From positions 1-64,000 of the IMG/VR virus record IMGVR_UViG_3300032224_000809: DNA of 64,000 nucleotides; one strand, given 5' to 3'. Under the pieces are notes generated by a model. It saw only the letters and a list, made by a program, of their open reading frames with translations. It searched no databases and was not told the origin of the DNA. The stretch is from a virus. The stretch's first letter is position 1. Every line of letters starts with the position of its first letter. Made by a program: the position numbers and the translations under genes. Of the stretch, positions 36,212 to 44,700 are shown piece by piece.

Positions 36212-36831
36212 TGCAAGAACCTAATGACACAATATCAAAGAGAGTAAACTCTCCTTTTCATATAGCAGATGGAAAAGATTATATCCATATGCCACCAGCA
36301 ATAATTAATGCATATATAAAGGATGTAGTTACGCCAGACCTTAATATTGCAGTAGAGTTTGTTCCAACAATGCCTACAGATATTGATGCATTTACTGAGC
36401 AATTTCCTGGAGGGCCTTTAGGGGCACTTGGAGTATATGACAGAATGTTTAGAATGCGTAGACTTCCTTTCCCACATATAAAATGCGAACAACTTCTATA
36501 TTATTTTTATGCAAGAGAGATAACAGATTTATATGCTATTCAAGAGTTATTTCTTGAGCACTTTGATGAGGGTGTTGATTCCGCAGAAAACATCAATAGG
36601 TGGTACGCAGCAAACGCTATCAATGTGCCAGCAAAATATAGAACAAGTCTTACCTTCCATAGTTTTAAGATATACCAACTTAATGAAAGCCGAGATATTA
36701 TTGACTTTGGAACAGCAAGAACTTGGTCTGGAAATAAGATAATTATCGAGTATGACTACCATCACAAGAAGTCCGATGACCCCACATACGATCCAACCCG
36801 CCCCAATTACCTTGCCAATCGCCTCAACTAA
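36211..36831 (+). CDS. Tail terminator candidate, 206 aa
   Basis: MQEPNDTISKRVNSPFHIA... is the last of the neck genes before the tail tube, where the tail terminator usually lies. It has the expected alpha/beta mix, with 'PPAIINAYIKDVVTPDLNIAVEFVPTMP' and 'FPHIKCEQLLYYFYARE'. No decisive motif is present. It is coupled upstream by TAATG; a new promoter follows its stop. Confidence 0.5.
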   Translation: MQEPNDTISKRVNSPFHIADGKDYIHMPPAIINAYIKDVVTPDLNIAVEFVPTMPTDIDAFTEQFPGGPLGALGVYDRMFRMRRLPFPHIKCEQLLYYFYAREITDLYAIQELFLEHFDEGVDSAENINRWYAANAINVPAKYRTSLTFHSFKIYQLNESRDIIDFGTARTWSGNKIIIEYDYHHKKSDDPTYDPTRPNYLANRLN

Positions 36832-36844
36832 TCGGTAAAAACAC

Positions 36845-36853
36845 TGTTATAAT
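36845..36853 (+). promoter_or_regulatory. Extended -10 promoter of tail tube gene, structured leader
   Basis: TGTTATAAT. The leader has a perfect hairpin CCTTTAT-5 nt-ATAAAGG (36872-36890) just before the AAAGGTGA ribosome site, which could stabilise this abundant message. Confidence 0.65.
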
Positions 36854-36905
36854 TAATACGAGGAAACAAGCCCTTTATTTCATATAAAGGAAAAGGTGAA
36901 AAAAT

Positions 36906-37547
36906 ATGGCATATTCAAGAGGAAGTAACGCTAACATCATCGTTGGCGCAGCAGCGCTCTTCACATACGAAGACGGTGCCCTTACACCATCTACTTCGGT
37001 TCCAGCATTCGTGTCTGGTACAAAGTACACAGAAACTCTTTCAGCATCAGCCAACACTGCAAAGTGGCGTAACGTAGGTTATACCAGCAATGGTCTAGAA
37101 CTACAGTTCCAGCCAGATTTCGGTGAAGTTGCAGTTGATCAGGTTCTTGACGTAGCAAAGTTGTTCAAGCAAGGTATGAAGGTCAATCTAAAGACATCAT
37201 TCGCTGAAGCAACAATGGAAAACCTTCTAGTTGCATTAGCAGCAAAAGATTCTAACTTGTCTACAGTTGCGGGAAACCCAACACTTAACCTATCTGCAGG
37301 AGACTTGGGCGACGTCCCAGTTGAAGCAGGTTTAATTGCTGTCGGTCCAGGATCTGGCGACGCAGCGGTTCACAAGGAGCGTATCTACACAGCATACCGT
37401 GCACTTTCAATTGAAAGCGTAACAGTATCTGCAAAGCGTGATGCTGCTTCTATGTTTGAAGTTTCATTCCGTCTACTTCCAGATGATTCATCTGGTTCAT
37501 ACGGAAAGATTGTTGACCGTACCGTTGGTACATCAGGCCCAGCATAA
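36906..37547 (+). CDS. Major tail tube protein, 213 aa
   Basis: MAYSRGSNANIIVGAAALF... has the classic tube-protein layout: 'WRNVGYTSNGLELQFQPDFGEVAVDQVLDVAKLFKQGMKVNLKTSFAEATMENLLVAL', a long insertion, and 'SVTVSAKRDAASMFEVSFRLLPDDS'. Hexameric rings of this protein stack to form the tail tube. The position before the chaperones and tape measure agrees. It has its own promoter and terminator, as expected for an abundant protein. Confidence 0.88.
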   Translation: MAYSRGSNANIIVGAAALFTYEDGALTPSTSVPAFVSGTKYTETLSASANTAKWRNVGYTSNGLELQFQPDFGEVAVDQVLDVAKLFKQGMKVNLKTSFAEATMENLLVALAAKDSNLSTVAGNPTLNLSAGDLGDVPVEAGLIAVGPGSGDAAVHKERIYTAYRALSIESVTVSAKRDAASMFEVSFRLLPDDSSGSYGKIVDRTVGTSGPA

Positions 37548-37577
37548 TCTTCAAAATATAACTTAATAATAGAATTG

Positions 37578-37606
37578 GCCTCATCCTAACGGATGGGGCT
37601 TTTTCT
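37578..37606 (+). terminator. Terminator after tail tube gene
   Basis: GCCTCATCC (37578-37586), TAAC loop, GGATGGGGC (37591-37599) with one G-T pair, then TTTTTCTTTT. Confidence 0.85.
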
Positions 37607-37608
37607 TT

Positions 37609-37617
37609 TGGTATACT
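37609..37617 (+). promoter_or_regulatory. Extended -10 promoter, leaderless start
   Basis: TGGTATACT ends 6 nt before the second of two ATGs (37624), immediately behind the tail-tube terminator. Confidence 0.6.
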
Positions 37618-37623
37618 TATATG

Positions 37624-38304
37624 ATGGCAACAAAAATATATGAATCGGGACAAGTAGAATTACTAAATGGAGTTATAGTTGAAGCAGTACCATTAAAGAT
37701 AAAATATTTAAGAGAGTTAATGGATGCTTTTGAACTTGTTAAAAATTCTGATGGTGATGATGAGGCAATGACTAATCTTGCTTTATGTGCTTCTATAGCA
37801 TTAAAACAATACTGCCCAGAGTTTTATCCAGAGGCAGAAGATATATGCAATATGCCAATTGTGTACAAACTCCTCAACTATGCTGCAGGTATTAAAGTAA
37901 ATAAAGATTCAGAAGAATCTGTAAAAAAGCAAGCAGTTGATAGTGGATCTTCTTGGGAAGAATTAGATTTAGCAAAGATAGAATCAGAAGTATTTTTGCT
38001 GGGGATCTGGAAAGATTATCTAGAACTAGAAAAATCAATGTCTATGCCAGAGATACTTGCAACTCTCAGTGTTAAAAGAGAATTAGATCATAACGAAAAA
38101 AAATTTATAGCAGCAATGCAAGGAGTGGATTTAGATGCTGGCTCTGGTGGCGGTCAGCAAGAATGGGAAGACATGAAGGCCAGAGTATTCAGTAAAGGTC
38201 AGGCAGTTGATGGAAATGACATTCTTGCATATCAAGGTGCAACTGCATCAAAGGCAGGGTTTGGTGTCGGTATGGGCATAGATTACGAAATTGTAGAGGG
38301 CTAA
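37624..38304 (+). CDS. Tail assembly chaperone, long form, 226 aa
   Basis: MATKIYESGQVELLNGV... Its first ~100 residues ('LNGVIVEAVPLKIKYLRELMDAFELVKNSDGDDE..TNLALCASIALKQYCPEF') align with the shorter protein at 38359. The C-terminal half ('LGIWKDYLELEKSMSMPEILATLSVKRELDHNEKKFIAAMQGVDLD') is the extension expected of a gpGT-type chaperone. Such proteins coat the tape measure during tail assembly. ATG 37624 is favoured by the promoter spacing; ATG 37621 is the alternative. Confidence 0.78.
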   Translation: MATKIYESGQVELLNGVIVEAVPLKIKYLRELMDAFELVKNSDGDDEAMTNLALCASIALKQYCPEFYPEAEDICNMPIVYKLLNYAAGIKVNKDSEESVKKQAVDSGSSWEELDLAKIESEVFLLGIWKDYLELEKSMSMPEILATLSVKRELDHNEKKFIAAMQGVDLDAGSGGGQQEWEDMKARVFSKGQAVDGNDILAYQGATASKAGFGVGMGIDYEIVEG

Positions 38305-38320
38305 AAAAACACGCTTGCTG

Positions 38321-38329
38321 TGGTATAAT
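38321..38329 (+). promoter_or_regulatory. Extended -10 promoter
   Basis: TGGTATAAT; an AGGAGG ribosome site precedes the ATG at 38359 (leadered). Confidence 0.65.
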
Positions 38330-38358
38330 TAATTTAACAATCCACAGGAGGAAATACT

Positions 38359-38688
38359 ATGGCAGACAAAGCCACAACAGATAAAAAGCACGTAGTTTTA
38401 ATTGACGGTACAAAGGTAACAGTACAACCACTAAAGATTTCACTACTAAAGCCATTCATGCAGAAGTTCCAAGAACTAAGCACAGTGGCAGATAACAATG
38501 AAAAGTCTATGGACATTCTTCTCGATTGCGTACAAATCGCATTCAAGCAGTACAATCCAGAACTCGCAGACGATAGAGCAGCACTAGAAGAAAACATCGA
38601 CCTACCTACAGTATACGAAGTAGTAGATGCAGCCTCTGGAATCCAACTTGCTGATCCAACTGCATTAGTTAATTCTTTAACTAAGTAA
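38359..38688 (+). CDS. Tail assembly chaperone, short form, 109 aa
   Basis: MADKATTDKKHVVLIDGTK... has 'IDGTKVTVQPLKISLLKPFMQKFQELS...MDILLDCVQIAFKQYNPEL...IDLPTVYEVVDAASGIQL', a clear paralogue of the first half of the preceding protein. It corresponds to a gpG-type chaperone. In most siphophages the two forms come from one gene by -1 frameshifting; here they are separate genes with separate promoters. Confidence 0.78.
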   Translation: MADKATTDKKHVVLIDGTKVTVQPLKISLLKPFMQKFQELSTVADNNEKSMDILLDCVQIAFKQYNPELADDRAALEENIDLPTVYEVVDAASGIQLADPTALVNSLTK

Positions 38689-38715
38689 AAACAATGTAAA
38701 GAGGTGGAATGAAAC

Positions 38716-41700
38716 GTGTCTGATGTAAATGCTAATATAGGCATACATTTTGATACGGCCACGGCTCTTTCAGAATTAAGAAGGCTTCAGGCTGGTCTAA
38801 GCAAGTTTAACCAATCCTTAACACAAGGAAACATTGCTGCTGAAAATGCACAAAAGGGTTTAAACAGTCAACTCATTCAGTCGATTAATCAAACTGGAAA
38901 GTTTATTGCTAGCCAAAAGGATGTCCATACATCTACTGCAGCCTTCACCTCTGCGCTGGAAAAGAACCAGTTAAGCCTTAAACAATACTTTAGATATACC
39001 GCTGCAGCCACCTCATTAAACAGTAATGTCTTAAAAAACTTTTTTGCTCAAGAAAAAGAAATTCTTCAACGTGCAAGTAAAGATAGAGTAAAGACTCTTC
39101 AAAGCCAGTATATCCAGTTAACAAATGCTAATGGTCAATTAGTAAAAACTCTTCAGGTAATGCCAAAGCATCTACAGATGACTGGTGGAGCATACACAGA
39201 TTATGCAACACGAATACAAATGGCTGCACAAAGACAACAGTTCTTGAATCAACTATTAAAGCAGGGTTCAACACAACTACTAAACTTTGGTAAAAATACT
39301 CAATGGGCAGGCCGTCAGTTGATGGTTGGTTTAACAATTCCTTTGACAATGCTTGGATCATTTGCTGCTAAAACATTTAAAGAGATGGAAGAGGCAACTG
39401 TAAAGTTCCAGCGTGTATATGGAGATATGGCAACAAGCGTTGCAGAAACAGACAAGGCTGTTGCTGGAATTAAAAGACTTGCTAGCGAGTTCACAAAGTA
39501 TGGTGTTGCAGTAAAAGATACAATGAACATGGCTGCAGATGCAGCAGCAGCAGGTTATTCTGGCGCAGCCCTTACCGCTCAAGTAACGCAGGCAACTAGA
39601 CTTGCAGTTCTTGGTCAAGTGGATCAACAGCAAGCATTAGAAACAACTATTTCTTTACAGAATGCCTTTGGAATATCTTCTGAACAATTAGCAACCAAGA
39701 TTAACTTCCTCAACGCTGTAGAAAACCAAACAGTTTTGTCTATTGAAGATTTAACTATTGCAATTCCAAAAGCAGCCCCTGTTGTAAAACAACTTGGAGG
39801 ATCTGTTGAAGACCTAGCCTTCTTCCTTACAGCAATGAAGGAAGGTGGAATCAACGCATCAGAAGGTGCCAACGCACTTAAGTCTGGCCTTGCAGCAATG
39901 ATCAATCCTTCTAAGAAAGCATCAGATATGCTTGCTGGTCTTGGAATTAATATTAAGGGAATTGTTAATAATAATGCGGGGGATTTAAAAGGCACCGTAG
40001 TAGGATTTGCAAGAGCACTAGATACACTAGATCCTCTTAACCGTGCTAAAGCAATTGAGCAGATGTTTGGCAAGTTCCAGTTTGCCCGTCTATCAACATT
40101 ATTCCAGAACATAACAAAAGATGGCAGTCAGGCTTCTAGAGCACTAGGTTTGGCAGGTGCTTCTATGGAAGAGTTAGCAATCTTGGCAGAGCGAGAAACA
40201 GCAAAGATTGAAAATGCAACTGGTAAGAAATTCCAAAAAGCAATTGAAGATATGAAGGTTCAGTTGATGCCTTTGGGTAAGGCATTCCTTGAGGCTGCAA
40301 CTCCTATTGTAAAATTTGTTGGAAATATATTAGAAAAATTTAATAACCTAAGCGATGGAACAAAAAAGATCATAACAACTATCGTTGGAGTGGTTGGAGG
40401 TTTGGCCCCAGTAGCACTTATGGCATTTGGTTTACTTGCTAACGGAACTGCAAACGTAATCAAGTTCTTTGCAATGCTTCGTGGAGGAATGGCAAAACTT
40501 AATGGACAAAGCAACGTCCTTGGTGCAGGCTTTGACTATATGACTCAGCAACAGATCGAAAGTCTTGCTCAGTCTAATGCCCTTCATACATCACATCAAA
40601 AATTAATTGAAACATTTAATGTTGAAGCAGGAGCAGCAAATGCACTAGCAGCAGCATATGGAAATGCAGCATCACAAGCAAGAGCACTCTCAATGTCCTC
40701 TCCAGGATTGTTTAATGCAGCACCAGGAGCAGCAGGGGCAACATCAGGTCTTTCTCCAAGAAAGAAATATGCAGAAGGTGTATTTAGTGTTCCAGGATCA
40801 GGAACTGGAGATACTGTTCCAGCAATGCTGACTCCAGGAGAAACAGTTGTATCAAAAAAGAATACAGATAAATATGGACCACTTCTTAAAGCAATTGGAA
40901 ATGATTCTGTTCCAGGATATGCAAATGCAGGAATGGTTGGTGCAGATGGACAAAGAATTTCATTTAATGGTCAGAGTTATGAAATACCAAATAGATCAAC
41001 ACCACAAAGCGCTAACCTTGCATTAATTTCAGAACTATCTAAGTTTAGCAAGGATGTAGAGGGTGTCTCTCGTGTATTAAAAATGCTTGAAGCCCAAGCC
41101 AAAATAGCAGGGGATGGATTTAAAAAATTATCTGGGGAAACAATAAAGACTATTCTCGAACAAGAAGGTGTATTAAGAAATAGACCAAAGGGAACTTCTG
41201 CAACAACGTACAATGGAGAAAATTATGTGTTTGCACATGGACAGTCTCCTGGCGCCCCAATAAGAGATCCACAAGAATTGCAAAGACTTGCAGATATGGC
41301 AACATCAAAAACATCTGGAGTTGGAAAACACCTACAGTCTTCGGCAGATGCTGCTAAGGCAGGAGATCCAAACGGATATGCTAGACAGTTTAGCAACTTT
41401 GGATTTATGCTACCAGAAAAAGCAAACAAGGGACAAATGTCCCCTACAGATCTTGCATCTAAATTTGGTGGAAAAGATATGGCAGTCACCATGGCCCCAA
41501 TGTATGATCAGTATGCAAGGTCAATGGGTATGTCACTTGAAGAAGCACTTAATAATCCTGCTGTCGCTGCACAAATGCATACAGACATGCAAACATTTGC
41601 AAGTAGAATTTCAAGCGAAGTTTCAAAAATTCCAACAGAGTTTGTTAATGATCCAGAATTTTACGCAGCAGTAAAGCAAGCACAATCCCAACTTGGAGAT

Positions 41701-44700
41701 TCTGTTAGTGGAATGATGAAACAGGCAATTGCTGATGCTAAAGCAACTTCTGTTGTTGGAACATTTGGTGGAGAAGCAAACCGTGGATCAGAAGGACAAA
41801 GAATATCTTTGGCAGGAAAAGAAACAGCATTAAGAACAGAGTTAGGGGCTTCATCAAACGCAAAGCCATACAGAAAGAGAAACCCAGAATTTGTAAAAGC
41901 ATCAACAGAGATTAGTGATGCACTCGATAAAGACTTAACAAGAGCAGAAAAGCAAATTGCTCAAACAGCATCTCCATCAAAGAGAACTAAGAAACTAGGG
42001 CAAGATATTGGAGATGGTTTATCTCAAGGTCTTGCCTCAAAGGCTAGTGCTGTATCAGCACAGTCAGATAAATTAAAGAAGGCTGCAAAAGTTGATACAG
42101 GTAATAAACAGTTCTATGATGATATTAATACTCCAGATATGAGAGACCAAAGACAGGTCCTTAAATCTCTTGATAGAAGAAGAAGAGATGGCAAGGGGTC
42201 ACTATCTTCTGGCGCAGGCTCAGGCGGAATTGATAAAACATCTGCAACATTAACATTACAGATGGGCAAACTTTCTAAAGCAACTGGGGATTCACTAGAG
42301 GCACAGAGAAGACATCAAGATAACATAGTAACAGCGTCAGATCTTGCTAAAGCAACAGCAAACAGTTCACAACAAATTGCTAATGCAGCAGATCAAACAG
42401 CAAATGCACAACAAAACTCATCAATGCTTGCAGATCAAATTTCAAAGAAAGATCGTGAAATTCTTGCAGAGAAAGAAAAAGAACTTGCTGCACTTCGTGC
42501 AAAAATTAACTCATCAGCATCACAATCTCAAAACCTTGATACCAGAATGACAAAAGAACAAGCGCTCAAAGAAGCCTCTGGATATGCTCGTGAAGATGGC
42601 AAAGTATTTATTGATCCAGGTACAGGCGACCCAATGGACAAGAAAACATACAACAAGATGAAGCGTGGTATGCGTAGAGAAAAGGTTGGAAAGTTCTCTG
42701 GTAAGGCTGCAGGAGGCCTAGGAATTGCCACTATGGTTGCAGGCGCAGTGGGGGCACCACCAGCAGTAACAGGAGCACTTGGAGCAGCATCCACAGTTGC
42801 ATCTATTGCCCCAGCCCTAGCAGGTATGGGACCAGTTGGTTGGACTGTTGCAGGAATAGCAGCACTTGGTGCTGGAGCATATATGCTAAATAAACATTTT
42901 GAAAATGCAGCAAAAGAAACTGCAAAATTTGTAACTGCAACATCTGCTACATCTGATTTAATGAAAAAGATTGGTCAAGAAACTGGTCTTGTTGGTGCAT
43001 CTGAAATTATGAATAAGAGAAGAGGAAATGGACTCCTCTCTGGATATAATGAAGCAGCACGTAAAGGAACCATGGAGGGCGAGAAGTTTATGGGGTCTGC
43101 AACTGGTAAAGAGTTGACAGCCACATATACAAAGAACGCAAATCAAAATGGTTCAGAAGTAGCAGCACAACAGTTTGCAATGCAGTTGGCAGCAGCCGTT
43201 TCTGATGGAACAATGAGTGCAGATCTTGCAAGTCAGGTTGCATATCAACTAGGAGTTAACCTAAAAGACTCTAGTATTTCTATGAAAGTTGATGGACAAT
43301 TAAGAAATCTCATTGGACCAAATGGAGAAGATTTAACAAGAGATCCATTAACAGTTAGAACACGTCTTGCAGTTATTGCAGGAGCAAGATCTGGTCAAAT
43401 AGTTAATGGTCTAGATGAGGCTTTAGCAAAGGGCAATAGTGGAAGAACTGAAGCAGCAGCCCTTGCAGCAGCAGGAACAAACGCAGTTGAGATGGCCCAG
43501 ATGCAAGCCGATGGAATGGCAAGATATTATGAAGATCAATTAAAATCTTTGACAGCACAACGTGCAGCAACTACCGATAAAGCAAAACAGTTAGAACTTG
43601 ATACCCAAATTAAAGCAATGCAGGATAAACAAATAGCGGGTATGGAAACAATGAATAGGCTTGTTTCTGCTCAGATTGCAAAGCAAGAAGCATTTGTAGC
43701 AGATAAGGTAATTGGAGCATACACTGGAACAGCAAAAGAAGATGCATATTTTGATGCAAATAAGGCTGATGTAAAAGCAAAGTATAAAGGTACAGCATAT
43801 GAGGCATCGGCACAAAGAGTGCTTAATGTTGGTGCACGTGCCGATGAAGATAAATCTTTTGGCAGCGTAAAGGCTGGTAGAGTATTTGAAGCAAAAATTC
43901 AAATGCTTATGGCTTCTGGTCAGTTGAATCCTAATCAAATGGAAACAATGCTAAAAATATTTGATGGCAATCTTGCAAGCATGGATGTTGCTTTAAATGT
44001 TGGAATTAGAAAACAGGGCGCTACAAAGGTAGCAGAACTTACATCTCTCCTCTCTGGAATGAAAAATAAAACAACAGCGCAAAGTATTGTTTTAAATATG
44101 GTTAGAAAGAGTCCAGCAGAGTTTGATAGAGTTGGCAAGGCTCTAGCATTACTTCAAGCCTCTGATGGCCTAGAGGTAGATATGAGCGCTTACATAGATA
44201 CAGTTGGTTTACCAGGTCTTGAAAAACTTGCAAAAAATCTTGATCTAATTGAAGCAATGAAAACCCCTATTACAAAAGAAGCAGTTATTCAATTTGGAAA
44301 AGATACATTAACTAATATGCAGGGGGTTATTGACAATTGGGACTATTTTAGTAAATTAAAAGACCCAGTACAAAAAGAAGCCATTCAAACATACACAACA
44401 CTTTATGATACTTTAATACATTTTGAAAATGAAGATGCACGTCGTGCTTGGGCAGATAAAATGGCAAAAGACGAAGCAGGCCTGTATGGTAAACCAGGTT
44501 CAACTGAATATACAACTGTCTATAATACTAAGTTTAATGCGTTAACTTCTGGAACACTTAATGATCCAGCAGCAGCAGCAAAACTTGCTTTTGATATGGA
44601 TCAGGCAAAATACGGAAAAGATCCTGTAATTGCTTCAAAGCCTGCAGGTCCAGCAACCGACACTGGCTCAGGTAATAAACCAGCAGACCCATATGCAGAT

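Noticed and set aside
38290-38360. Programmed frameshift between the two chaperone genes
   Set aside because: The first gene ends with a normal stop, then come a promoter and a ribosome site, and no slippery heptamer was seen near the stop.
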